Source of the DNA: Bactericera cockerelli
Taxonomy: Eukaryota > Arthropoda > Insecta > Hemiptera > Triozidae
Assembly (NCBI GenBank): GCA_024516035.1
Contig: CM044964.1
Span: forward strand, 24,373,333-24,437,332
DNA: 64,000 nucleotides
Direction: 5' to 3'
Part shown: positions 20,644-35,080 of the stretch, piece by piece
Layout of the letters: every line of letters starts with the position of its first letter
How positions within the stretch are numbered: the stretch's first letter is position 1
Made by a program: the position numbers and the translations under genes
The notes under the pieces: model-generated
Told to the model about the DNA's origin: nothing
Databases searched by the model: none
What the model saw: only the letters and a program-made list of their open reading frames with translations

Positions 20644-21224
20644 TAATCTCTAGGTACACACTCGAAAATTGCTTGTAATTAAATACGAGGTCTTCAATAT
20701 TAAATACTTAGCACATTTCCTGTGAACCAAGGGCTTGAGGCCTTTGTACTATGATTATACCGATAGATAGTTACTTTTCATTACACTTCATTCGCAAACG
20801 AAGTGATGTAGAGTGCTTAGAGTATTCGTCTGAAAGTTTAGCATAAATATTTATAACAATTATAACTAATACAATTAATTATTTACAGTGAACTTCAACA
20901 AAAAAACATTAAACTATTTATGCAGTATCATTTATATGATTCAACACTAACCATTGCAATCCATCCTGAAGTTGAAAGCGACGTTAAACCCAAATTAAAA
21001 AAAAAAAATCAATCCTCTCGAATTCATTCAACAATTATTTTTTAAAACTTACAAATAAATATAGGTATAGTATGACAGTTGAAATAAATTAAAAGTGCGA
21101 CAAGTTAGGTATCATACATTTTATACTGACAATCCATTCTCAAGTTGGAGTAAGCCATGGTGATTCTTACAGCCATTCGCTATTTCGTAGGACGATGTAA
21201 GTTTTTGTAGTGTATAATTATTTA
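20644..21224. other. AT-rich non-coding, SINE-like 3' end
   Basis: At about 20966-21010, gttgaaagcgacgttaaacc plus an A-run looks like a retroposon 3' end; the same phrase is at about 39020. The segment cgtaggacgatgtaagtttt at 21186 is the last clean sequence before the damaged block. Confidence 0.5.
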
Positions 21225-24200
21225 AAAAAACCAAAATTTTAAAATTTAAAAATTTTAAAACCCCATTTTTTAAAATTCCCAAAAAGGAGAATCCTAAAAA
21301 ATTTTAAAAAAAAAAAAAACCCTTTTTAAAATTAAAAACCCCCGGGCCCCCCCAACCTTTTCCCTAATGGAGACCATTTGCCCAACAATTTAATTTCAAT
21401 TTTAGGGAGGGGACCAAAAAAACCCCCATCCCTAACCTTTTTTCCCCTTCACACGGGGGAATTTTTTGGTGGAAATTTAATCCCAAAATTTTTTTTCCCC
21501 CCCTTTTACCCGGGGTGTTTTAAAAATTCGATCGTAGGGCGTTGTAAGTTTTTGTTAAAATTTTTTATAAACCCCGGAAAATTTTTTTTATTAAAGGCTT
21601 TGGGGTTAAAATTTACTTTTTTTTTTTAAAAAAAAAACCCCCCGCGTTTTTGTTTTTTTTTTAAAAAAAACCCCCCCCTTTTTAAAAAAAAAAAAAAAAA
21701 AAATTATCGCCATTTTTATCCCATTAAGTTTTAAATTTTTCCGAGTTTTTTAAAAATATTTTGGGATCCCCCCGAAAATTTTAAAGCCCTTTTCCACATT
21801 CCCCAAAAATTAAAGGGGGAAAAAAATTTAAAAAGGGAAAAAACGTCATGTCCCCTTTTTGGAAAACCTCTAAACCCCAAAATTTCCGGACCCTGGCTCC
21901 GGGAAAACAACTTTAAAAAATCGAACCTAAAATGGCCAAAAATCCCTTTTTTTATTAAACCAAAAAAAACGGTTTTTTTTTTTTAAAAAATTCCTTAAAA
22001 AAAAGTTTTTGTTTTTTTAAAAAAATAAAAAAAAAAAAATTTTTTTTATTTAATTTTTTAAAAAATTTTTTAATTTTTTCCATTTTTTTTTTTCCTTCTT
22101 TTTGCCTTTGAAATTTCCAACAAACCAAAATTTTTTTTCCCAAAATTTAAAACCCCTTCCCGCCAAAAAAACCCCCCCGGGGGGATCAACCCCACCCTTA
22201 ATCCTACCCTAACCCCTCCCCCGGGACTATTTTTTTTTTAATAAAAATTAAATTTTTTTTTTCCCCCTTTTTAAAAAACCGGAATAAACTTTTTCCTTAC
22301 CCCGGGGGGGCGGGCCCCTCTTTTTTTTTTTTTTTTTCCATTTTTTTTTTTTTCCCAAACCCCAACTTTCATTTTTTAACCCTTTTTTTCATTTTAAACC
22401 CCTTCGCCCCACCCCCCCCTTTAACCCCCCCTTTTTTTTTTAAAAATTTTTCTTAAAAACCCCCCCGGGGGGGGCAAAAACCCCTTAAATACTATTTTTC
22501 CCCCCCCAAACTTAAAACCCCCCCAAAAAAAATTTTTTCTGTGGGAAAAATCCTTGGGGATAACCCAAATTTCCAAAAAAGTATAAAACCCCGGGCGGGG
22601 AAAAAGGGCTTTTCCCCTAACGGAAAAAAAAGGGGGAAAAACCAAAATTTCAACAAGGTTAAATTAAGGCCGGGAGGCTTTTTTTCGGGGGCAACTGAAG
22701 TGTTTAAAATTTTTTTTTAAAAGGAACTAAGGTAACCGTTTCAATTTGCCCCCCGGTTTTAAAATTTTTCACTTTCCCCGGGTTTCAATTGAAAAAAGCA
22801 TTTTTTGCCTTTTTCGGGAAAAAAAGGGTTTTATTTACCCGATTTAAAACCCCCCAAACGGCCAAAAAACCCAAAAATTGTATGTTTTTTTTTTTTTAAA
22901 ATTGCTTTTTAACGGCCGGGGCAAACAAAAAAAAAAAGGGCCATTTTTCCCAAAGGGGGGGAAAGTTGGAAACTTTTTTTTAAAAAAGGGAAAAAAAAAT
23001 TTTTTTTTATTTAACTTTTTCCCTTTTAAAAAATTATAACCCAAAAAAGGCCCCCGGGGGTTTTAAATTTTGGAAATTTTTAAAATCCCGAACTTTTTAA
23101 TTTTTGGGACAACCCTTAAGGGAAAACCAAGGGGGTTTTAACCCAAGATCCCAAAATTTTTTGACTAAAACCCTTTCCCCAGTGATTTAAAAATTTTTTT
23201 AAATTTAAATTTTAAATTTAAAACTCCTACCGGGGTTTTGGGGGTATAGTCTTTCGAAGCCCTTTTGGGAAAATTTTTTTTAACTAAGGGTTGGGTGGAA
23301 AAAGCCTGGACCCCCCCTTTAAAGGGATTTTTTTTTTATATACAATTTTTTTTCAATAATTGCCCATTTTTTTTTTAAATTTTTTTTATTCTAACCAAAA
23401 AAATAAGGTTTTTAAAATTTATTTTTTTTTTTAAACATTTTTTAAAACAATAAATAAAATTTTATAAAAAAATCAAAAAATTAAAACAAAAAAAAAATAA
23501 AAAAAAAAAAAAAAATTTAAAAATTAAAATTTAAATTTTCCAATAAACTTTTTTTTGCACTTTCCCCCAACCCCAAAAAAATTTTTCCCCCCCCAAATTT
23601 TTTTAAAAAACCCGGGGCCCAAAAAATTGCTTGACAAAAACCCCGGGTCCCCCCGGGGGAAATTTTTTTCCCTACTTATTGCAGGTACTCGGGGGAAAAA
23701 AAATTTATTTTTCTCCCTTAATTGAGGCCCTTTCCAATTATACAAAAAAATTGTCAAAAGGTCGATTTTCCCTTTTTTTTTAGGTTTCTTGGTAAAGGGG
23801 AGCCCCATGGGAAAGTTTTTTACCCATTTTACGGGGGTTTTAAAAATTGCGGGCCCCCCAAAAACCCAAAGGGCTACCCCCTGTTTAGGGCCCCAATTTT
23901 GGAAAAAAAAATAAAAAAAAATTGTTTAAAATCAATCTATATCCCCCTATAAAATTTGGGCAATTCGCCCCGGGCTTTAAGGGTTAAAAAACCCGTATCC
24001 AATTTGAGTTGGCCCCCGGGGAAAATTTTTTAAAAAAATTTCCCCCCCGGAAAATTTTCCCCCACCCAGTGGGTGATTTAAAGGGGGTTTAAAAGGGGGG
24101 GTAAACCCCCGTCCTGTTTTAAAAAGGATTTAAAAAATTTGAATCAAAAATAACAAATTGATTTTAACTTTTTAAAAATCAAAGGAAAAAAATTTTTAAA

Positions 24201-27200
24201 AATTAAAATTTTTAAAATTAAAGGAAACTGAAATAAAAAAAAAAAAAATTTTTAAATTTTTTTTTTTTTAATTTTTAAAAATTTTTATTTATTTTTTTTT
24301 CATTTATGTTTAAATTTAGTTTTAAAAAACCAGATTTTTTTCTTTGTTTACTTTATTTTTTTTTAACCATCTTAACCTTCAAAAAAAGTCCTTTTTTTTA
24401 AAGCTTTTTTAGGGCCCTTTGGGCACTTTAAAACCCTTTTTTCCAGCGAACCCCAAAGCTTTTTAAGGGGAAAAAAACCCCAGGGGGAAAAATTTCGTCC
24501 CGACGGAAACCCCAAAATTCTGGAGTTTGGGGGCCCAAAGTGCCGTTAAAGGTAGGGCGAATTCCCCCCGGCCCCAAAGAAATAATAAAAAAATTTTTTC
24601 CCCATATTGTAGTCGGGGGAAAGAGACCCCCCCCCAAATGACTAACCCCCCCTACTTTTCCCCCCCCCCCCAATTTTTTTCCCCTAACCATTTCAAATTG
24701 GGGGTTAGGGCAGAAAAAAATAAATTTTTTAAACCCCTTTAAATAAATCTTTTCCCCCCTTTTTCCCTAAAAACCCCTAAAATTTTTTTAATTAAAAAAA
24801 AAAAAAACCCTTTTCCCAAAAAAAAATTAACACCCAAAACTAAAAAAGGGCCCCCAAATGGCCCTTCCCTTTTTGAATTTTTAAGGAACCTTTGGTTTTA
24901 ATCAAGGGGAAAATTTTTTTTTAAATTCCCCCACCCTCCCCGGGGGACCCCTTTTCTGCCAGAGGTAAAATTTAGTTTTTTTTTTCGTACCTATTTTTGT
25001 TTTTTTTTTCCCTTTTCCCCCCTTTTCCCCAAAAAAAAAACCCCCCCCTTTGGGAAAAATTATTTTTTTTTTTATTTAAACAAAACTTTTTTAAAAAATT
25101 TTGAAAAAACCCCCTAAATACAAAAATTCTTTTTTAAAAAAAAAACAAAAAATTTTTAATTTAACATCCCAAACCCGGAAATTTTTTGAAACCCGGCAAA
25201 AACCTTTTTAATTTTTTCCCTTTTTTTTTTGGGGTTTTTTTTTTTTACTTTTTGGGGTGATTTCCCCCCCCCTTTTCTTATTTTCCCCCCTTTGGGGGGT
25301 TTTTTTTTCCGGGGTTAAAGATTGAAATTAACCCCCTTTGGGAAAAACCCTATCTTTGGGGGGGGTTTTTTTCCCGGGGTGGGTTAAGGGGGTTCACGGA
25401 ATAAGCTTTAGGGTTTTTTACCTTTTTTAAAAATTTTTTTTTTTAAAATTAACTTTTTTTTAATAAGGGAACATCTTAGGGGGGCAAGAATAAAAATTTT
25501 TAAAAAAACCCGAATAAATAAATTAACCCTCTTTTCCTTTTTTTTTCGTTACCGGGCCGATTTTCCCAATTTTTTGTACCCTTAAAAAAAAAGCCTCGAG
25601 GGTAGGAATTTTTGGGAAAAAAAAGGGGGTTTTTTTTTTCTTTTAAAAAATTGCTTTTAAAAAAGGGGGTAAAATAGAGAGTTTTTAATTTTAAAATTTT
25701 TTCAATTTAAAAAGGCTCTAAATTTCAACCCATGTCCTAAATTTTTAAAAAGAAAAAGGCCCCTAAATTTTTTACATTAAAAATTTTTGTGTTCCCAAAA
25801 GTTTTAACCCCCCAAAAATATAATTTTTTTTTTTAAATTGAAATTTTTTAAATTTGTTTAAAAAATTTAAATTTTTTTTTAAATTTTTAAAACCCTTTAA
25901 AATTATTTAACCCCCAAATAACATTAAACAAAAATAATTTGCTTTGAACAAAAAAAAAAAAATTTTAAAAAAAAACTCCAATTTTTTTTTTTTTACCCCC
26001 CAAACAATCCCCTCCCCACTGGGGGCTCTTAGGGGGGGTTTTTTTTGGGGGTTTTTTTGGGGCCCCCCGTGGCCTTTTTTTTTTCCCCATAAATTTTTTT
26101 TCTAAAAAAACCCGTTTTTGTTTTTTTTTAAAAAAATTTTTTTTTATTAAATTTTTCGGGGGGGGGCAAAAAAATTTTTTTCCCTCGGCCATTTAACCCC
26201 GTTGGTTTTTAAAAATGTAATTGTTAATAAAATTTTTGTGATTTATAAAAATACATATTTACAAAAAAAAAAAAAAAATTTTTTTTTAAAAAATTTTAAA
26301 AGTAATAATAATAAAAAAAAAATGTTTCAAACCCCCCAAAACGCTTTGGTTTTAAACCCCTGGTTTTTAATTTAAAATATTTTCCCACCCCGTTTTCCAA
26401 AAACCCAACCGAAAGGGTTTTAAAATCCCCAAACCACCCCCCCCAACGGTTTGTTTCCCAAAGGGACCCTTCCCCACCTCAACTCCCGAGGAACCCAAAA
26501 AATTTAAAAATTCCCCCAATAAAATTTGTTCCCCCCGGGGTAAATTTATGGACCCCAATTTTTTTTTTCCCCTTCTTCCATTTTTTTCAGGGGAAAAACC
26601 CTTCTTGGTGGAAAAGGGGGGGTTTTCCCCCTTCGGGGAACAAAATTCCCCAATTAACCCTCCCCCCACCGGGTAAATTTTATACTGCCCAAAAAAGGTT
26701 TTTTCGAAACCTCTTAAAACCGGGAATAATTTCCGGGGTAGGCCCCGTTCCCCCGTTACGGACCCCCCCCGCTGGTTTTCTTTTAAAAAAAAATTGCCTT
26801 TTTATCCCCCGAAAAACTTTTTTTTTATTTTTTAAAAAAAAAAATTTTAATTTTTTTTTTTTTTTTTAATAAATTTTAATTTTAAATTTTTTTTTGGGTT
26901 TCCCCCAAAAAAAAAATTTTAAAAATTTTTTTGGGGGGGGGTTTTCCCCATTTTTCCAGTTTAAAAAGCTTTTTTAGGGGTAAAAAAATGGAAAAATTGT
27001 CATTGTTTTGAAATTTAATTTATCCAGGGGGTTTTTCCCCCAAAAAGGACAGATAATAATCCAAAAAAAAATTTTCCCATGGTGAAATTTACCAAAAGGG
27101 GGGGCTTTTTTAAAACGTTAAAGGTAAGGGTTTTTTTAAATTTTAAATTTCAATTTTTTTAATGGAAAACCCCCAAATCTTTTTTTCCCAGGGTTTTTCA

Positions 27201-27318
27201 CATTTTTTTTTTTTTTTTTGGGGGTGGTTAAAACAAATTTTTTATAAATTTTAGGTTAAAAAAACTACCCCCCGCCCCAAATTTTTGGGGGGGGGTTTTA
27301 CAAAATTTCCGGGGGCCC

Positions 27319-27350
<32 letters not shown>

Positions 27351-30300
27351 CCCATTTGTTTAAAAATTTTAAAATCAAAAAAAAACAAAAACCCAGAAAA
27401 AACTCCCATGTGTCCCCTCAATTCCCCACCGGGGTTCGCCACCTTTTACAAAAATCTCACCGGGGGGTTTTCCCTTGGGGAACCCAATTTAAAATAAAAA
27501 CCATGCTTTGGTTTAAAAAAACCCCCCTAAATTTTTTTTAAAAATTAAGGTACCAGGGTCGGGGAAAGGGCCCCAGCCCCTTTGGACCCCAACTTTTTTT
27601 TTTTTTTTTAATTTTCCTTTTTTTCTTTTTAAAAATTTTTTTCTTTTAAAAGGTTTTTGGGTTTTTGGGGAGTTTTGGGTTTTTTTTTTTTTTTGGGGCT
27701 CCACTGGGGGGGTTTTCCCCCTTTTTTTTTTTAAAAGGGGCCCCCCCGCCCTTTTCTATGGGGAAAAAAAGAATTTGGGACCTTTAAAAAATGGGGCCCC
27801 CCTTTGGGTAATCGGGGGAAAAAAAAATCCATTTTCCCATATTTTAGGGTGTTTCAAAATCCCCCCAACACTAACATGAAAGCTATCCTTTTTCACCCTA
27901 GGCTTTCTTTGGGGTTAAAAATGATCATCAGGGTGGCAAGGGTTTAATTTTATTTTAAAATTAAACCCTTGGGAAATCAAAAAAATTTTAAAATTTTACA
28001 TTTTTTAACCCTTGGGGACATTCCCCCCTTTTAAACCCCCCCCGGCTTTTTTTTTGTAACCCTTTGGAAAAAATGCCATTTTCAGTAACTCCCAAGCAAT
28101 AATTTTTTTCCCCCCGGGTGCTTCATGAAAAATTTTTAAAAAAAAAAATTTTTTAATTGAACACTTCCCAAAAATTTTTAAAAAGGCTCCGTGGAAATTT
28201 AAAAATTTTTTGGGGGGGGCCCAAAAAATTCTTCTCCTTGGGGGAAAAATTTTAACGCCCCCCCCGGATTTTTATACTTTTCAAAAAAATTTAAAATAAA
28301 AAAAAATTTAATTATTATCCAAAAAAATTTAAACCCCCGGATCCCCCTTTCCTTTTTAACCCCCCCCTTTTTTTCCCCCTGTTTTAATATTCTTTTTCCC
28401 CTAATAAGTTTTTTTCCCGGAAAATTTGAGGGAACCAAAAAATGAAAAAAAAAAAATTCTAACTTAAAAAAAAACCCAAAAACTTTTTTCCTCTTTTTTC
28501 CAAAAACATTCCCTTTTTTTTTTAAAAAAAAATTACTTTTCTCCCAAAACCTAACCTTTTTTTAAAATTTTTTTTTTAAATTTAGTTTTTTCTCTTTTAG
28601 TCCCAAAAAATTTTTCCCGGAATTTTCCCTTTTTTTACTTTTTTTAAAAATTTTTTTTTTTTTTTATTTTTTAAAAATTTTTTTTTTTTTTCCAAAAAAA
28701 AAATTTTAAATTTTTAAATTTTTTTTTGGGGGTTTTATTACAAAATAGGGGTTTAAAAAGGGGCGGCGTTTTTTTACCCAGCCCCTTTTTTTTTAAAAAA
28801 AAAAAAATTTTTTCCCTAGAGGGGTAAAAATTTCAAAAATTTTATTTTCCGGTTTCCTTTAAAAAGGGAAAAAGAGCAGGGGAAAAAACCCTTTTTTGAA
28901 AGGGAAAGGGGGGGAAAAAAAATATTTTTTTTCAAAAAAACCCCAAAATATCCATTCTTTTTTTCTGAATAAAAAGAAAAAAATTTTTTTTTCAAAAGGG
29001 AAATTTTTTTTTAAAAAATTTGCAATTTTTCCCAGAAATTGAAATTTTTTTTAAACAGGGGAAATTAATTGCAACCCCTTTTCCCTTCCAATTTAAATTT
29101 GGGTTTTTCAGTTCCCAAAAATTAATAAAAACCTTCAACATTGTAATTTTTTTCCCCCAAACAAAGAAATTTTTTTTTTTTTCGGGAAATTATTAAAATT
29201 TTAGGGATAAAATTTAATCCTTTTCCCTACTGCCGCCCTTTTGGCCAGAGGTTTAAAAGTTATTCACCCAAACAAATTTTAACCTTTTATCGGGTTGGGA
29301 ATTATTAAAAATTTTAAGGGGGTGGGTACAATTTTTTAAACCTTAATATTCAAAAAATTTTTTTGTTTTAACTAGATTTAATTTTTTCTTTTAAAAAAAA
29401 TTTTACCCCCCCTCCGCCGCAAAAATGGTTAAAATAAAAAATAATAAAAAAAAAGATTTTTTTTTTAAAGTAAAAATTTTTAGTAAAATTTTTTACCAAC
29501 TTTAAAAAATTTTTAAAAAAAAAAAATTTTTAAAAAAAAAATTTTAAAATAATTTTAAAATGCTTATAAAAAAACTTTCCCCCCCCTTTTAAATTTTACC
29601 ATTTTTTTTTTAAAAATTTTTTTAAAAATCCCCAAAAAAAAAAATTTAAAAAAATAAAAAATTCGGAATTCCCCAAAAGTTAAAAAAAAAAAAAAATAAT
29701 TTTTTAATTTTAAAAGTTTAACCGGGGGGAAGTTTGAGGCTTTTTCCCCACTCCCGGCAAGACTTAAGGGCGGGGTAGGGGTAAGTAACCAATTTAAACT
29801 TTCCCCTTTGTATTTTTTTTTCCCCCCTTTATTAAAAAATTTTGGGAAAAAAAACCCCCCCAAAAAAAAAACTTTTTTCCGCCCCAATTAAAGCAGGCCC
29901 TCAAAAGTTAACCCGGCCTAGGGTCCCCCCCAATTTAACCCCCCAAACGGGGTGGGTTTTCCCACCCCTACCCCGTTTTTCCCCCTCCATTGACCAGGAA
30001 CTGGGGTTCTTATTGGAAAGTTACCCCTTTCTTTCCATTCCGTACGGCATTAGCCCCTTTTTCTTCCTTTTGTTGGGAGTATAAAAAATTTTAAGAAAAA
30101 AAGAAGATAAAAAAAAGAAACAATATCAGTGTCCTCTGCCCTATTTTGCCTGGTGGTAAGTTAAATGAATAATTTTTGTGGGAATTGGAAAATTTTTTTT
30201 AATAAATAAATTTGGTAATTTTTTCAAAAGTATATTTTTTTTTTCCACTTTAACGTGGGATATATTTTTTCGTATTGGGTTAACTAAAAAAAATTTAAAA

Positions 30301-32473
30301 AAAAAGATTTTTTGAAAACAAAAAAACCCAATTTAATTAAGAATTTTTTTAAAATATATATTCCAATAATAGTCCCTTTTTTTATTTGGGTATTTAATTT
30401 TTTAAAAAAAAAAATTTTTTTGGGAAAAAAATTAAACCCTTTAAAAATTAAAAAAGTTCCAAAAAAATTTACCTTGAGGGGGTTTGGTTTTCCTTTTTGG
30501 GGGGTAAGCCTATAAAAAAATTTTGGATGAATAAAAAGTAAATTATGTAAAAAAAAAACCGTCCCCTTTTCTCGGGGTGAATTTTCCCAAAAGGGAAGGC
30601 CCTCGGTCCCTTAGTGGGGGTTTACAAAAAAGGGAAAAAAAATAAAAAAATTACCCATTATCTTTTCCTTACCAATAGGGCTTAGGGGCCCCGGGCGTTT
30701 TTAACCCTGGGTATACCTATTTTTTTTAAATAAAAGTAAAACAAAGAACACTTTCCCTGTTTATTCAACGGAGTTTAATTTTTTTCCCTTTTTTGGGTGG
30801 GGCCTTTTAAAGTTTTAAAAATAGAAAAAACTATTTTGTTTTTCATAAAAGGGGTATACCCCCGGGCCCGATCCCGGGGATCCCATAAATTTTTTAAAAA
30901 AAATAAAAAGAAAAAAGATCGTGTTATTTTTCCCCCTTTGTAAAAATATACTTTTTTTCTTTCCCTTAAATTTTTATAGTAAAAGTAAAAAAAAAGGGGA
31001 AAATAAACGGGGATAGTCATTTCCCCCCCCTTAACTAGGTAAAAAGCCCCGGGGGTTTCCCCGTTGCCTTAACCCTAAAAGAGGGTTTTGAAGAAAAAAT
31101 AAAGTGTTGGTAAATAGTTTTTCCAATCACGTCATTTTTTTCCTATTAAACGGGTTTTACTCCTGGAGGGGGGCTTTAAAAATTTTTTTTTTAACTAAAA
31201 AAAAAAAAATGGGAAAAAGATTTTTTTTTGTAAAAAATTTTTGGTTTTTAAAAAAAAATTAATATTTTTTTTAAAAATTTTTAATTTTATTTTCCGGGGG
31301 GGGGTTTTTTTTCCCCCGGGGGGTTTTTTCCACCCTTTCCCGGGCCCCCGCCCGGGCGTCCCCGGCCTCCTTTACCAAAAAAAAAAATTTTTTGGGCTTT
31401 TTTTTTTCCCTTTTTCTTTTTTTTTCCTAATTTTTTGGGTTTTACCTTTGGTAAACTTTGGCGTTTCGAGAAGACCAGTCTCAATTTTTTAAATTTTTTA
31501 AATAAAAACCCTTTTAAACTATTACCAGCCCCTTAATTTTTAACCCCAAAAACCCCCCCGGTTTCGAGGTTGGACAGATTTGGAAGAAAACCCCCTAAAA
31601 ATGGGGGACCCCTACCCCCCCGGGTGGTTAAAAAACTTTAATTAGCAATGGGGAAAACCCCCTTGTTTCCCAAGGGGACGTTCCCAAAAATAAATAATGG
31701 AATAAAATAAATTACCCCAAAATAATTAAAACCCCGAATTTTTTTTGGGAAAATTTTTAAAATTATTTTTCCCTTAAGGGCCCACTTTTCCCTCTTTCCC
31801 CCCCCCCCCCCCCCCCTTTTGGTCCTAAGGGGGGGAACCCCCCCTCCCTGTATTGGGGGGGCCCTGGGTTTTCCCCCCTTGGGCTATTTCCCCCTGGCCA
31901 TGATTTCCCCGGTAGGCCCTTTTTTTTTTTTTTTTTTTTAAATTTTTTAAAAATTTTAAAATTATAAAAGGGGTGGGGAGGTTTGGAAAAACCCCCCCCC
32001 TTTTTTGGGGAATTGTAAATTTTTTTTTTTTTTTTTGTTTTTTTTTTTTTTTTTTATTTTTATTTAAAATATTTTCATACTAAAAAAATTTCAAAATAAA
32101 AAAAAAATTTTTAAAATAAAAATAATAAATATACCCCTTAAAATTAAAAAGGAAAGGGGGAAAAAAATTAAAAGGGGGGTAAAATTTTCCAAGAATCCCC
32201 CCCGTTTTTTGGAATTTTTTATTTTTTTACCCCCTATAGATTGATTTTTTCCCCGGGTAGGCTTTTTTAAAAAAAATTTTGTAATTTTTTTTTTGTTAAC
32301 CTTTTTTCGCCCAAAAAGAAAAAGGTTGTTGGAATTAAATTTTGAAAAGTGGGTAGTTTTTCGTAAAATTTAAGGGGGTTTAAAAGGGGGGAAAAGGAAC
32401 ATTGGGTTTTTGAAAAAAAAAAAAAAAAAAACTGAAAAACAAACCCTAAATTTTAAATCCTCCAGGGGGGGGG

Positions 32474-32513
<40 letters not shown>

Positions 32514-32725
32514 GGGTTTACCTTTCCAAACTCCATTCCCAAAGGGGGGTTTTCCCCTTAAAAACCCAAATTAAAATTTTCCCACCCAATCCCAAAAAGG
32601 CACGTAAAAATTAAAAAATTAATTTTCCCCCCCAAAAAAAAAAAAAAAAGGGGTTTAAAACCATTAAAAACATTTTCAAAATTTTTTTTTGTTTAAAATT
32701 TTTTTCATAATTAGGTCCCTTTGTT

Positions 32726-32756
<31 letters not shown>

Positions 32757-32790
32757 CCAAAAAAAAACCCCCAATTTAACCTTTGTTTTT

Positions 32791-32824
<34 letters not shown>

Positions 32825-35080
32825 CCCCTGAAAACAAACCCCTGAAACAAAAAAAAAACCCTCCCCAAGGGGGGCCCCCCAACGCCGCTCGGGGGGGGGT
32901 TTTCCCCCCCCCGGACACGGGCTGGGCCCCCGGCATCCCGCCCCTTCTCAAAATTTTTTGGATAAAGGCACCGCCCGGGGGCCCCCCGATTTGTACAAAT
33001 CGCAAATACCCGACTTAGCTTGAGTCAAAGCTCAACGTGCACGAAGTGGTTTTTTTGTGGGCATTTTAATTTTAAAAAGGGGAAAAACTGTCCCCCCTAC
33101 TTGTACAAACGCAGACTCTCAACTTAGTTGATTTACGCTCAACGTGTCAAGGTAATTTTGTTGGGCAGTTTTTTGTAAGTTTGGGGCAAAAACTGGTCTC
33201 TTATTTTAAAAGCGGAAATTTTTTCATTTAAAATGGGCCCCGGGGCCCCTGTTAAAGTAGGGAAATGTGCTTTTTTATGATGGGGCAAACTGGGTCTTTT
33301 ATTATAAATAACGGAACACTGTGTTCCTATTATAAGAAAGGGAAACCCTGTGTCCCCTGATTAAAAAACGGCAACACTTTTCTCCTATTATAATAGGGGC
33401 AACACTGTGTCCCCCGATTTAAATGGGGGGAAAACGGGTTTTTTTGATTATAAAAAAACGGCAACACTGTGTTCCCTGATTTAAAAAAGGCAACACTTTC
33501 TCCTATTATAATCGGCAAACTTTCCCTGATTATAAATGCGGCAACACTGTGTCTCTTGTTTTAAAAAAAAAAGCGGAACACTGTTCCCCCTTTTTAAATC
33601 TGTTTGGGAATTTTAAAACCCAAAGGGGACGGGTAGTTTTCTAGGAAAAGGGGTGTTAAGCTTGGATAAAATTTATTAAATTACAAAAAAAAAAAGTAAA
33701 ATAATAAAATAATTTTAAATTTTTTAACTTTTTATTTTTTAATTAAAAAAACAATTTCAACCTTTCTTTACTTTGGCCCTCAGGACCTGACGATTTACTC
33801 CAGGGTGTGGGACAAACCACGGGTTTTGGAAATATTTAACCCTAGGGGCAAATTATCGAACCCCATATTTCTTATTCAGAACTTAAATTCCCTTTTTCGT
33901 TTTTTTGAAGAAAACCATTTTTTTTTGTAATTTGGAATTTGGCTAAATTTTTGCGACAATTTAAATTAAAAAAAAAATTTTCTCACTGGGTTTTATTTTT
34001 TTTGGATTTTAGCCCAAAATTGTTTGGGCACCTTTCACTTTTACTTTGGTTTTGGGGGAATTGGATTTGTTTTTTTTTTTTTTTTTCAAATGAATTTTTT
34101 TTTTAAAACCGGGGGAAACCCCTTTTAAACCCCGTTTTGTTCAATTTGTTGACTTTGATCGAAATGAGAAAAAATTTTTTGGGGCCCCAACCAAAAAAAA
34201 TCTCGATTTTGTCATTTTTTTCCCCCTAACCTATTTCTAAATACAAAAAAACTGTCTTTTTTCCTTTTTTTCGTACAAACCCACCTTTCCCCCTCCCTTC
34301 CCCACATTTCACCCCCGGGAAAAATATTCTAATCAGTTTTACCACATCCTAAAAAGGATTATCCCCCACAAAAATGATTATCCCCACACTAATCAATGAT
34401 TCCCCATCACAATAGTGTTACTTTATCCAATGCGCCCAACAAACCGCTTTTTAAAACAGCCAAAGAGTTTTTAAAAAAATTTAATTTTTTTAAAAAAAAA
34501 AGGTGCAAAAAAATATTTTTCTGCTTGGGTCAGCTATACAAAGAAAAAAAAAAAAAGGGGTATTTTCCCCCAGGCTTATTTCCAGGGGCTGAAAAAGGGT
34601 TTTCTTTGAGAAAAGTAACTTTTTTTTGGTTAAAGAAATTTTAAAATCAGCTTTTAAAAATATTTACTCAATTCGGTTGGTTAATCCCCTTTTTTTTAAA
34701 ACCTTTTTTACCCGAAAAAATAATCCTAATTGTACGTTTGGGGGAAAATTAAAGACTTTTTTTTAATAATTTTAATAAAAAGGAATCAAAAGGCAAAATT
34801 TTAAAAAATTAAAAATTAACCCCCAAATGTAAACTTTTTGGGGTAAATCCGGATTTCGTACTTTTAACGGAAAATGGCGAGGAAATTTTTATGATAAGGG
34901 AATAACCAATCCCAAAAAAAAAAAAAAAAAAAAAAAAGGGGGGAAAACGAAGCAAGCAAAACTTAAATTTCAATTTTTCTATTTTAATTTTTTTCCAAAA
35001 TAAATTGTAAATGAACGGGAAGTTTACTAATTTTAAAAAATTTCTAACCAATTTTTCCTATTTTTTCTCTACCTAAAATG
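21225..35080. other. Homopolymer-dominated block, probably low-quality consensus
   Basis: The sequence becomes runs of 3-20 identical bases (aaaa, tttt, cccc, gggg) with little mixed sequence. The clean motif at 21186-21208 reappears in damaged form at 21533-21555 (cgtagggcgttgtaagtt). Partly legible text returns near 30115-30180 and 32980-34430. No tested frame has a recognisable domain. I annotate no gene inside, and the block's true content may be tandem repeats. Confidence 0.8.
33090..33590. repeat. Degraded tandem repeat inside the damaged block
   Basis: The phrase ggcaacactgtgt(c)cc followed by tgattataaa or tattataata recurs seven or more times with homopolymer errors. The phrase itself is consistent enough to show a short-period tandem array. 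Confidence 0.6.

Noticed and set aside
21378..31492. Many Lys/Phe/Pro/Gly-rich frames
   Set aside because: They lie in homopolymer-run sequence with no domain and no codon structure.
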